NCBI GenBank assembly: GCA_018818595.1 | Contig: JAHIRM010000032.1 | Span: forward strand, 1 to 37,336 | From: Bacillota bacterium | GTDB taxonomy: Bacteria; Bacillota_I; Bacilli_A; Izemoplasmatales; Hujiaoplasmataceae | Length of the DNA: 37,336 nucleotides | Direction of reading: 5' to 3' | Shown: in pieces, positions 24,436 to 32,240 of the stretch | Layout: every line of letters starts with the position of its first letter | Position numbering within the stretch: position 1 is the first letter of the stretch | Notes under the pieces: model-generated | Databases searched by the model: none | The model's input: the letters and a program-made list of their open reading frames with translations, nothing else | What the model was told of the DNA's origin: nothing | Position numbers and translations under genes: made by a program

Positions 24436-25470
24436 TTAATAATTTCCAGTAATTAATTTTGCAGTTGCAAGAACACCATCTGTTCTTAGATGTGAAGTAC
24501 GAAAAATTTGCAATTCAACTTTATCATTATCTGAAATGAATTCTAAAGCTTTTCTATACGAATCATAAGGATTCTTGCAACTTTCTCCAACTCCCAGTTT
24601 TTCAAGTATTTTGGAATTATACTCCATTTCAAAAGAATTTTCTGTTGAAAAAGAAAAGATTCTAGTCCTGTTTACTAAGGAGTCAGATATTGTTCCCATA
24701 CCTGGCCTAATGCAAACAGCTAAACAATTATGAAACATGTTATCAGAAAAATCGGCTTTTTCTATCCAACTAGGATAACTATTTGGTAGAATTCTCTTTT
24801 CAACGAATAGAGTTTTCGGAGGTTTTAGATTTTCTTCAATAATTCTTTGAAGAGCCGTTTTTGTAACATCTTCTTCTTCTCCACCAAGTCCGCAAGAAAG
24901 AAGAATATTGTTTTCTTTCTTTTCTTTAAAAGTAATATTGTACCGATACAATCCTACGGGACAGAACCTTTTTACATTTTTTATTTCAGGTGTGGAAAAA
25001 TACTCGTTACCTGCTATTATTGGCTCCGTTTTTCTAATTAATTCTCGCTGTTCAATAATAAATTCCTGTAATTCTGAATTATGATTTGAATGGCTAAATA
25101 CTTCATGCCAGAAAAATGATCCGGTAATAATTGCATCCGGTCTATCCTTCAGTACTTGAGTTATATTATCACTCCAAACCACATCAAAATCATCGAGATT
25201 TGGAAGATCAATTTGTAACCACTTCTTTTCAAAAAGTGATTTTGTTTTCCTATCAGGGATGATAGGATATTTAAAATCACAAATACTAACGGATGGATGA
25301 TTAAGGAAATATTTTGTTTCAGTCCAATTTCCTAAAATTTCCAAATGAGAAGATGGCAGAAAAGCAGTAATATTTCCCTTGAACCCACTTCTTAAAATGT
25401 ACGATGAAATGGCGATAACACGACGAACATGCCCTAATCCATTGGAACAGGCCAAAATGGCAATTTTCAT
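24436..25470 (-). CDS. MurG/PseG-like GT-B protein (glycosyltransferase or nucleotide-sugar hydrolase)
   Basis: A 344-residue GT-B protein. MKIAILACSNGLGHVRRVIA has a G-x-GH-x-x-R loop at 11-16 like MurG, macroside glycosyltransferases and PseG, the UDP-sugar hydrolase of pseudaminic acid synthesis. The C-terminal half contains ILLSCGLGGEEED and CIRPGMGTISDSLV, a typical uracil-nucleotide site. I take the ATG at 25470, directly after the upstream stop; the frame is open 20 codons further but would overlap the dehydrogenase gene by 59 bases, and homologous proteins start at the KIAIL strand. Since no other PseG is present and NeuB and NeuA follow at once, a hydrolase role is plausible, a transferase role equally so. 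Confidence 0.65.
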   Translation of the reverse strand: MKIAILACSNGLGHVRRVIAISSYILRSGFKGNITAFLPSSHLEILGNWTETKYFLNHPSVSICDFKYPIIPDRKTKSLFEKKWLQIDLPNLDDFDVVWSDNITQVLKDRPDAIITGSFFWHEVFSHSNHNSELQEFIIEQRELIRKTEPIIAGNEYFSTPEIKNVKRFCPVGLYRYNITFKEKKENNILLSCGLGGEEEDVTKTALQRIIEENLKPPKTLFVEKRILPNSYPSWIEKADFSDNMFHNCLAVCIRPGMGTISDSLVNRTRIFSFSTENSFEMEYNSKILEKLGVGESCKNPYDSYRKALEFISDNDKVELQIFRTSHLRTDGVLATAKLITGNY

Positions 25471-25471
25471 C

Positions 25472-26779
25472 TTACCAGCAAGCTCCCTCATAATTTTGGA
25501 GATCATGTAAAGAAGTAATGTTCGCCACATCTATTATAAACGCATCTTCTTTTATAGCACTTTTTACTTCTGAAATTAGATGGCTGTCATGTACAAATAT
25601 TAATAAATCGTTATTTGCAACAAATTCGTTAAGATCCTCGGTAAGTAGAGAATCGATATGTGGTAAATGGTTGATAAGAAATTCCTTATTCTTTCCAACC
25701 AATCGGGAAATATTTACATTTTCGTCATATATAGTTACAGAGAATCCTTTTCCAATTAATCTCTCGCACAATTCTAAGCTTGGACTGAATCTTAAATCAT
25801 CCGTATCGGTTTTAAAAGATAAACCAAAAACACCTATTTTTTTTACGTTTTTCGATATTATCAAATTATATATAAAATCTGTTTGAACAATATTGCTATT
25901 ATTAATTGCTTCCAAAATAGGCACATTAACATAATAATCGTGAGCTAATAAATTTAATGCTTTCAAATCTTTTGGTAAGCACGAACCGCCGTACGAAAAT
26001 CCCGGTTTGAAATACTTTTTCGAAATATTAAGTATTGAGTCCTCAGCAAATAAATTCATCAATTCGTAACTGTTAATGTTCATGGACTTACATAGCCTGC
26101 CTATTTCATTTGCAAAGACAACCTTTAAGGCGTGAAAGGAATTGTTTATAAATTTAATCATTTCTGCAATTTCAATTTCTACTTTATATAAAGGTGCGGA
26201 AATAAATGAAAAAATATCTTCGACAATTTTTATACCTTGAACTGAGCTCCCGCCAACAACAGTATAGGGTGGGGAATAAAAATCTTCAATCGCGCTCCCT
26301 TCTCTTAGAAATTCAGGATTCGAGATAACAGCAAAGTCAATATCCTCTCTCCTACCAGATAATTCTGAAATAATTTTAGATACTGCCCTATTTGTGCCTG
26401 GAGGTACAGTACTTCGGATTGTAATCGTAAAGAATTCTTTCTTGGATTTCAGGGCATTTCCAATTTCTTTAGCAACAGCAAATATTTGCTGAGTATTAAG
26501 ATGACCTGTATTAGTATTGGGAGTTCCGACACATATAATGCCTACATCGCTTTCAGTTACTGCATACTCGCTATTATTAGTAGCTTCGATTAATTTTCTT
26601 TCAACTCCTTTATTAATTAGATCATCAAGACCATTTTCAATTATTGTTGCTTTGCCAGAGTTTATCAAGTCGATTTTATTTCGATTTATATCAACTCCTA
26701 TTGTAGGGAACCCTTCATTAGCAAAACAACCTATTGAAACACAACCAACATATCCGAGTCCGAAAATAGATATACGCAT
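25472..26779 (-). CDS. UDP-glucose/GDP-mannose dehydrogenase family, AlgD-like
   Basis: A 435-residue nucleotide-sugar 6-dehydrogenase that makes a uronic acid donor with two NAD. MRISIFGLGYVGCV is the NAD loop, ICVGTPN and IRSTVPPGT are the conserved mid blocks, NPEFLREGSAIEDF holds the catalytic Glu region, and Cys in FSYGGSCLPKD (residue 267 from this start) is the nucleophile. The run FANEIGRLCK and the SYGGSCLPKDLKAL block resemble AlgD (GDP-mannose dehydrogenase) more than Ugd. The ATG at 26779 has AAGAG at five bases; a GTG two codons earlier is less likely. No GDP-mannose genes are in the window. Product probably GDP-mannuronate, UDP-hexuronate being the alternative. Confidence 0.88.
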   Translation of the reverse strand: MRISIFGLGYVGCVSIGCFANEGFPTIGVDINRNKIDLINSGKATIIENGLDDLINKGVERKLIEATNNSEYAVTESDVGIICVGTPNTNTGHLNTQQIFAVAKEIGNALKSKKEFFTITIRSTVPPGTNRAVSKIISELSGRREDIDFAVISNPEFLREGSAIEDFYSPPYTVVGGSSVQGIKIVEDIFSFISAPLYKVEIEIAEMIKFINNSFHALKVVFANEIGRLCKSMNINSYELMNLFAEDSILNISKKYFKPGFSYGGSCLPKDLKALNLLAHDYYVNVPILEAINNSNIVQTDFIYNLIISKNVKKIGVFGLSFKTDTDDLRFSPSLELCERLIGKGFSVTIYDENVNISRLVGKNKEFLINHLPHIDSLLTEDLNEFVANNDLLIFVHDSHLISEVKSAIKEDAFIIDVANITSLHDLQNYEGACW

Positions 26780-26843
26780 AATCACTCTTATTTATATAGA
26801 TTATAATTAATTAAAAATAACCTTGTCATTGGCAAATAATAAT

Positions 26844-27506
26844 TTACGTTAATGAATCCACGTATGAATACAGTTTGCTGATTTTCAAATGTCTATGAAT
26901 GCTAAATCCATTTTTATTCATACCTTGTGAATCGACATATTTACCAACATATATCTGATCCCCGATATGGTCTGTATCATAGCACCACAAAAAATCATGT
27001 TTCCACAAAATTTCGCCATTGTTCAGTAAATAGTATGAAAAAAATACGTAGGCTAAAAGGACTGCAAAAGGTAACATCTGCTTAGAATGATTTTTTTTAA
27101 TGATTTCTGTTGAGTCAAAACCTCTTGAATCCTCATAGACTTCTTTCCTGATTAAATACCAATCTAATTCCAATATTCCCTTTTGCGCAAATTTTTCATT
27201 GACATACCAATCTTGATTATAAAAACACGGTTCGGAATTATCTGGATCCCAGCCAAAATGCTTTCTCATTTTGACAATTGTTAACGGAGTTTTATCCTTA
27301 TAATATGGAATTCCAAGGATAAGGATATAATCACTCTTAATAGTTTTTAGAAAATCTTCATCAAACTGAATATTCGGTGGATTTTTAAGTATATCAGACG
27401 GCAAGAAAATCCCCATCTCACTCTCAATTGATTTCAATTCAGCTGGGCCAATAAAGTTGGGTCCCATAATTTTTTTTGCGTCTTTTAGACTTGTTTTTCT
27501 TTCCAT
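26844..27506 (-). CDS. Conserved-looking protein of unknown function next to YdcF and NeuB
   Basis: I do not recognise this 220-residue protein. It starts with IMGPNFIGPAEL (13-24), has a strand DYILILGIPYY (59-69), a Trp/Tyr-rich middle (FGWDPDN, YNQDWYVNEKF, LELDWYLIRKE), one strongly hydrophobic stretch LPFAVLLAYVFFSYYLL (145-161) that could be a membrane helix or buried core, and a polar block CYDTDHIGDQIYVG (175-188) with several Asp and His, like a metal or active site. No signal peptide is seen. Its ATG lies 22 bases inside the YdcF gene, so the two are surely co-translated. Position after PseB, aminotransferase and NeuB suggests a role with the nonulosonate, but this is inference only. 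Confidence 0.75.
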   Translation of the reverse strand: MERKTSLKDAKKIMGPNFIGPAELKSIESEMGIFLPSDILKNPPNIQFDEDFLKTIKSDYILILGIPYYKDKTPLTIVKMRKHFGWDPDNSEPCFYNQDWYVNEKFAQKGILELDWYLIRKEVYEDSRGFDSTEIIKKNHSKQMLPFAVLLAYVFFSYYLLNNGEILWKHDFLWCYDTDHIGDQIYVGKYVDSQGMNKNGFSIHRHLKISKLYSYVDSLT

Positions 27507-28072
27507 TCCTGATACTCTAATGCAAATTCATATGATGCCAGATGACCAAGTGAAGAATATTTATCAATTCTTTTAAACTCATTTTCCAGCAAATTAATTC
27601 TTTTCCCCCATCCAGTTTCATCATACCAAGCTAAATCTTTAACAGGCGCGTTATAGATAATTAACTCGGGATATTTTTTCTTAACAATCCCTAAAAACGT
27701 TAAATAAGCCCTATACTGGTGATAATGTGAAGCAACTAGTATTATTTTTCTCCATTTGTTTTCAATAGCTAAATTGACTATTTCTTGAGCTTGTTCGAGA
27801 GTATTGGTCGATTTTCTTTCATGGAGAATTTTATTCTCAGGTATTCCTGCATCCTTAAAATGGGGTAATATTTTTGTAAGAGGAAAACTTCCATACGCCG
27901 GGTCATCAATTTCACCTGAGAATACTATAAGATCACTCATCCCTTGATTATAGATCTCAACAGCTCGCTTAATTCTGTACCAACCATCTCCCTCTAATAT
28001 CACGATTGCGTCAGAAGGTTTGATAATATCATTGTCCACAAGTATGATATACTGTTCTCTTGTTGTAATCAT
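27485..28072 (-). CDS. YdcF/SanA/ElyC-family protein (DUF218)
   Basis: A 195-residue DUF218 protein. The family blocks are all readable: DAIVILEGDG..R (normally -x-VLGGG), DLIVFSGEIDD, the STNTLEQAQ motif and VASHYHQYRA near residue 123. Unlike SanA and ElyC, it has no N-terminal membrane anchor, so it should act in the cytoplasm. The biochemical role of the family is poorly known; some members affect envelope assembly. Start ATG overlaps the NeuB stop as ATGA, and its end overlaps the unknown gene downstream. A link to sugar or lipid-carrier metabolism is suggested by context only. Confidence 0.85.
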   Translation of the reverse strand: MITTREQYIILVDNDIIKPSDAIVILEGDGWYRIKRAVEIYNQGMSDLIVFSGEIDDPAYGSFPLTKILPHFKDAGIPENKILHERKSTNTLEQAQEIVNLAIENKWRKIILVASHYHQYRAYLTFLGIVKKKYPELIIYNAPVKDLAWYDETGWGKRINLLENEFKRIDKYSSLGHLASYEFALEYQEWKEKQV

Positions 28073-29133
28073 ATATTTTCCCAGTAAATTGGACTATCCG
28101 CATCAATATCATTTTTCGCAACTTTTCCAGCAACAATATTTTTGAATTTTGGCAAAACACCTAATGCTGGTCTTAATTCAACGATATCCTCCAACCTAAT
28201 GATATTACCTTGTGCAATTTTCTTATTTGTATATAATCCTCTTCTCTGAACAATAACAGTCTCACTTTCTTCTTCTACGACAACTTTTCTCGAAGTACCT
28301 AATGCAGCTTCAAGCTCTTTAATATATTCAACCATCTTTTTAAATTCATTTGCATCCATTGAATGTGGGTGATCAGGTCCAGCATCTGTCTTATCAAGTG
28401 TAAAATGCTTTTCAATTACTTTAGCTCCTAATGCTATTGCCCCAAGAGCAACAACAGGTCCGGGAGAATGATCTGAATAACCCACCATGATGTTGAACGC
28501 AGTTTTATAGTTATCCAGAACACGAATATTTGCGCTTTCAATTTTGGAAGGATAGTTAGTAATACACTGCATTAGCATTAAATCGGTATTACCAGTCGAT
28601 TCGATTACTTTCAAAGCTTCATCAATTTCTGCCATAGTTGCATCGCCGGTTGCTAAAAACATAGGTTTGTTTTTACGGGCAATGTAATCAAGCATTTCAA
28701 GCCACGTAATTTCTCCCGATCCGATTTTGATGAAAGGTAAATCAAGTTGTCCACAAAGATCTACTGCTTCAAAATCATAAGGTGATGTTGAGAAGTGTAT
28801 ACCAATTTCTTTACAATAATCATTCAATTCTTTATGCCATTCTCTTGGAAATTCTGCATCTCTGAATACTTCATGGACAGGTCTTCCCCAACTCCCATGG
28901 ACACCCTTCAATTGCATTTTTGCAAATCCACCTGCCGACACAATTTTTTCTGCCCTAAAACTCTGGAACTTTGCACAATCAGCCCCACATTCCTTTGCTG
29001 AAAAAATTAATCGTTTTGCTTTATCAATGTTACCATCGAAATTTGCACCTATATCAGCAATTATATAGCAGGGTTTATCTTCACCAATAGAACGATCGCC
29101 TATTTTAATTACTTTTGGAAATGCATTTTTCAT
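28069..29133 (-). CDS. NeuB/PseI/SpsE-family nonulosonate synthase with SAF domain
   Basis: A 354-residue synthase that would condense PEP with a 6-carbon N-acyl sugar to give a nine-carbon 3-deoxy-2-keto acid. The barrel has IIADIGANFDGN (usually AEIG-x-NHNG; here NFDGN), AKFQSFRA, FSTSPYDF, VGYSDHSPG, IEKHFTLDK and GPDHPHSMD, all active-site or metal regions. From about residue 290 follows a full SAF domain (RGLYTNKKIAQGNIIRLEDI). The His of the N-terminal NHNG being replaced by Phe-Asp is unusual. With PseB and a DegT aminotransferase directly upstream, a pseudaminic-type acid is the leading guess. ATG with AGGGG upstream. Confidence 0.9.
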   Translation of the reverse strand: MKNAFPKVIKIGDRSIGEDKPCYIIADIGANFDGNIDKAKRLIFSAKECGADCAKFQSFRAEKIVSAGGFAKMQLKGVHGSWGRPVHEVFRDAEFPREWHKELNDYCKEIGIHFSTSPYDFEAVDLCGQLDLPFIKIGSGEITWLEMLDYIARKNKPMFLATGDATMAEIDEALKVIESTGNTDLMLMQCITNYPSKIESANIRVLDNYKTAFNIMVGYSDHSPGPVVALGAIALGAKVIEKHFTLDKTDAGPDHPHSMDANEFKKMVEYIKELEAALGTSRKVVVEEESETVIVQRRGLYTNKKIAQGNIIRLEDIVELRPALGVLPKFKNIVAGKVAKNDIDADSPIYWENI

Positions 29134-29141
29134 AAGAACCC

Positions 29142-30314
29142 CTAAAAGCTGTTTATTGTTTTGTTTAATATTTCTGCTTGATTATAAGCTTCTTCTAAAT
29201 TCCAATAATTTGTCTTAAATTGTATCATTCTTGGTTGTAAGTACTCAGCATTCGGGCATAAACCTGTTTTGTATTTTTGCCACACACCGCAATAATTTTG
29301 TACAATATTGATAAATAATGGCTCCATATATGATAGTTTCCAAGCCGCATAAAAACCATCTCCACCATTTTTTTGAAATGAATCTCTAAATTTATACCAA
29401 TCCTTCTCAGGATTTTTTGTATCAAGCACAACGCTGTAAGACCAATAAGTATTTTTATAACCATCTGGAACAAGTTGCTTTTTAAGAAGAGATTGATTAT
29501 TCACAACCTCATCATATATTGAAGCAACTTTAATTCTCTGTTCAACTAACTCTTCAACTCTTTCTAACTGACCCAATATTACGGCTGCGTTAACCTCCGC
29601 CATCCTATAATTAAACCCAAGCGAGATGTGTCTGCTATAATTCGGATCCTGAATATCATTTCTAGAGATTTTTCCTTGTTTAGAGTTTACTCCGGCATAA
29701 CCTAAGCTACTAAATTTCCTTGCCTTATCAGCAAGTATTTCATCATCAGTAATTAAAATGCCACCTTCACCACAAGTGATATGCTTACTTGCCTGAAAAC
29801 TGAAAGAAGCACAATCACCAAATTGTCCAACCTTTTTACCTTTGTATGTTGCAAAGAGAGCTTCAGCATTATCTTCAATCAGGTAAAGATTATTTGAATT
29901 ACACAACTCTTTTATTACATCATATTCAGGAGAGAGCCCGTATAAGGCAACAGTTATAATAGCTTTAGTCCGGTGAGTAATTTTATTTTTTATTGATTCC
30001 GGATCAATGTTAAATGTATTAATATCAACGTCGGCAAAAACCGGCATGGACCCATTTTGCAATACTGCTATTGCAGTACTAGACATGGTTAATGGTGGAA
30101 CGATCACTTCATCGCCAGCCCCCACTTCTAACGCATTGAGTGCTGTGTGCATCGTTTGAGTACCATTTACATGATTAATTGCGAACCCGACATCATGAAT
30201 TTCAGCAAATTTTTTTTCCATTCTACTACAAAACACACTGTTTTTTGAGGTTTGAAATTCATTGTTCAGGGCATCCATTACATAATTTTTCTCGATATCA
30301 CTAATTCTTTTCAT
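29142..30314 (-). CDS. PLP-dependent DegT/DnrJ/EryC1/StrS aminotransferase (PseC/SpsC position)
   Basis: A 390-residue sugar aminotransferase. NGTQTMHTAL (50-59) binds PLP phosphate, EDNAEA (147-152) carries the ring-contacting Asp, and Lys177 in FQASKHITCGEGG is the Schiff-base residue; VNAAVILGQLERVEEL is the usual C-terminal helix after FNYRMAE. In the cluster it stands where PseC stands in pseudaminic operons, next to PseB, and would turn the 4-keto sugar into a 4-amino sugar. It differs markedly from the DegT enzyme at 16014-17318, so they serve separate routes. It overlaps the SpsF-like gene upstream by 14 bases. Confidence 0.9.
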   Translation of the reverse strand: MKRISDIEKNYVMDALNNEFQTSKNSVFCSRMEKKFAEIHDVGFAINHVNGTQTMHTALNALEVGAGDEVIVPPLTMSSTAIAVLQNGSMPVFADVDINTFNIDPESIKNKITHRTKAIITVALYGLSPEYDVIKELCNSNNLYLIEDNAEALFATYKGKKVGQFGDCASFSFQASKHITCGEGGILITDDEILADKARKFSSLGYAGVNSKQGKISRNDIQDPNYSRHISLGFNYRMAEVNAAVILGQLERVEELVEQRIKVASIYDEVVNNQSLLKKQLVPDGYKNTYWSYSVVLDTKNPEKDWYKFRDSFQKNGGDGFYAAWKLSYMEPLFINIVQNYCGVWQKYKTGLCPNAEYLQPRMIQFKTNYWNLEEAYNQAEILNKTINSF

Positions 30315-31068
30315 TACTCATCCCTTTTCTATACATATCACTCCTTTCAACTCCAGAATTTATTTCACTTATCCAAGAATTCACCTCCAGTAACTGGAGA
30401 ATATCCCTGAACAAAAATACTTCCTTATCATTAAATAAGTATTTATAGACAGTTCTTGCCATTTCTAAATCTTGTACCTTATCAATTGTCCATCTAAGAT
30501 GGGATAAGTCTGAATGATAAGAGCAGTTCCCTTGCTTAATTAATAAAGGATTCTTGTAAAAATACTGAGTCACATGTTCATGTTCGAAGGCATCTGTGGA
30601 TGTCTCATAGGCCTTTTTTAGTGCTTCCATGGTGAATACTTCAGTATCTAAACCTTCAGGATAAGAAGGTGGATTATTGTTGTATGCAAATTCAAGTTTT
30701 TCTTCAATCATAAAATCAATAACTTCATCAGTTATTTCAGGATCTTTGAAAGGATCATCTGCAGTTACTCTAACGATAATATCAGTATGACTCTCCAAAG
30801 CCGCAAAATAATATCGCTCAAGAACATTATTCTCACTACCTCTAAAAGATTTTATATTATTTTTGCCGCACCATTCGCCTAATAAATCATCTTCTTTATT
30901 AATCGTGGTTGCAACTACAATATCGTTGATTCTCATGCTTTTTTTGATTCTATTAATAATATGCCAGATTAGCGGATACCCTTCGATTTCAGCAAAAGTC
31001 TTATTTGGCAATCGTGTCGAATTAAGTCTTGCTTGTATTATTGCTGAAATTACCAAATCAATCTCCAT
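30301..31068 (-). CDS. spsF: SpsF-like cytidylyltransferase family protein
   Basis: A 255-residue member of the CTP_transf_3 family in the SpsF branch. SAIIQARLNSTRLPNKTF is the nucleotide loop, RVTADDPFKDP the metal site, HEHVTQYFY and LRWTIDKVQDLEMART the two diagnostic C-terminal blocks. Bacillus SpsF lies in the spore-coat polysaccharide operon with SpsC (aminotransferase) and SpsE (NeuB), exactly the combination found here, so CTP activation of the product of the neighbouring synthase is likely. The ATG overlaps the pseB stop region by 11 bases; the order pseB-spsF-aminotransferase-neuB is compact. Confidence 0.85.
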   Translation of the reverse strand: MEIDLVISAIIQARLNSTRLPNKTFAEIEGYPLIWHIINRIKKSMRINDIVVATTINKEDDLLGEWCGKNNIKSFRGSENNVLERYYFAALESHTDIIVRVTADDPFKDPEITDEVIDFMIEEKLEFAYNNNPPSYPEGLDTEVFTMEALKKAYETSTDAFEHEHVTQYFYKNPLLIKQGNCSYHSDLSHLRWTIDKVQDLEMARTVYKYLFNDKEVFLFRDILQLLEVNSWISEINSGVERSDMYRKGMSNEKN

Positions 31069-32098
31069 AGATTATATCGTTGGCACCGTCAACATTTTTG
31101 ATTGTTAAATCTCTTATTTCATCAACCGTTAGAAAAATATCATTCTCACTACTATTGTAAGAAAATCCTAAATCACAATTATGCCCTTCCTTCCCGTTAC
31201 TTTCTTTTCTGAATTTTTTAATATCCCAAAACTTTGTTGATGGAAGAATAACGAAATAATCATCAAATTCTATACTACTTATGGAATCTGTGGAGGTGAT
31301 CATTTCTTCATGAAGTTTTTCCCCAGGTCTAATACCGACGATTCTTGTCTCAATGTCTGGTGCAATTGCTTTTGCTAAATCCATAATATTATATGAAGGT
31401 ATTTTTGGTACAAATAATTCTCCTCCCCACATACGTTCAAGATTGTCAATAACAAAATCAACTCCTTTTTGTAGTGTAATATTGAAACGAGTCATTCTTT
31501 CGTCGGTAATCGGTAGAAACCCATTTTTCTTGTGGTTAAGAAAATACGGGATAACAGATCCACGACTACCCATGACATTCCCATATCTCACGACTGAAAA
31601 TTTAATATTTCTCCACCCCTTGTAATTATTGGCTGCAACAAAGAGCTTATCAGAAGTAAGTTTTGTAGCACCATAAAGATTGATTGGCGCCGCAGCTTTA
31701 TCAGTGCTTAGTGCTATTACTTTTTCTACCTTATTGTATAGTGATGCATCAATTACATTCTGTCCGCCAATAACATTGGTCATTACAGCTTCAAAAGGAT
31801 TGTACTCACAGGCAGGGACTTGTTTCAAAGCAGCCGCATGAATAACAATATCAACATCCTCCATGGCTCTTTTTAATCGATTTAAGTCACGAACATCACC
31901 AATAAAATATCGCATAATATTCTCAAAAGGTTTGAAAGCATCTGATTGTTGCATTTCAAACTGTTTTAATTCGTCACGACTGAATACAATTACCTTCCTT
32001 GGTTTGTAGCGATCAAGAATTGTTTTAATGAATTTTTTACCAAATGATCCGGTACCACCGGTAATTAAAAATGTTTTATCTGAGTTCAAACTTTTCAC
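31058..32098 (-). CDS. pseB: UDP-GlcNAc 4,6-dehydratase (inverting), PseB
   Basis: A 346-residue SDR of the FlaA1/PseB type, soluble because it lacks the membrane domain of CapD/PglF. GGTGSFGKKF (14-23) is the NADP loop, FSRDELKQFEM (39-49) the cofactor-specificity loop, HAAALKQVPACEYNPFEA the substrate loop, and TDK (132-134), Tyr142 and Lys146 the catalytic set. RYGNVMGSRGSVIP is diagnostic. It commits UDP-GlcNAc to the pseudaminic-type pathway by forming the 4-keto-6-deoxy-L-altro sugar. The start may be GTG at 32098 or TTG at 32089, the latter with GGTG six bases upstream. Tail of about 60 residues after the GIRPGEKLHEEM block is variable. Confidence 0.94.
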   Translation of the reverse strand: MKSLNSDKTFLITGGTGSFGKKFIKTILDRYKPRKVIVFSRDELKQFEMQQSDAFKPFENIMRYFIGDVRDLNRLKRAMEDVDIVIHAAALKQVPACEYNPFEAVMTNVIGGQNVIDASLYNKVEKVIALSTDKAAAPINLYGATKLTSDKLFVAANNYKGWRNIKFSVVRYGNVMGSRGSVIPYFLNHKKNGFLPITDERMTRFNITLQKGVDFVIDNLERMWGGELFVPKIPSYNIMDLAKAIAPDIETRIVGIRPGEKLHEEMITSTDSISSIEFDDYFVILPSTKFWDIKKFRKESNGKEGHNCDLGFSYNSSENDIFLTVDEIRDLTIKNVDGANDIIYGD

Positions 32099-32144
32099 CG
32101 CCCATTATATTTTTAGTAATTGGAATTCTTATCATCAAATGATA

Positions 32145-32234
32145 CTATCTAATATTTTTCAGCAAACAATATTTCATTAGTTGCGCTCCACTAAAACCAC
32201 ATGCACCAGTTACAATTTTTTTTGTAGTACTCAT
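32145..32234 (-). pseudogene. N-terminal remnant of an SDR sugar epimerase/dehydratase
   Basis: Six bases after the stop of the intact SDR gene an ATG opens a 29-codon frame: MSTTKKIVTGACGFSGAQLM followed by KYCLLKNIR and a stop. IVTGACGFSGAQL is a recognisable first strand plus G-x-x-G-x-x-G loop of an extended SDR, and the frame then breaks off within the first helix. It is not a copy of the neighbour's N-terminus. The best reading is a truncated, non-functional leftover of another nucleotide-sugar SDR gene, probably lost by recombination at the junction between the aldolase cassette and the pseB module. Confidence 0.6.
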
Positions 32235-32240
32235 ATAGAA

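Noticed and set aside
24436-25530. Longer start for the MurG/PseG-like gene
   Set aside because: It would overlap the dehydrogenase gene by 59 bases, and the added residues are just the neighbour's codons read in another frame; the ATG at 25470 begins the first strand.
29225-29473. 82-codon minus-strand frame inside the second DegT gene
   Set aside because: It lies wholly within the aminotransferase, which is intact in another frame up to its normal C-terminus.
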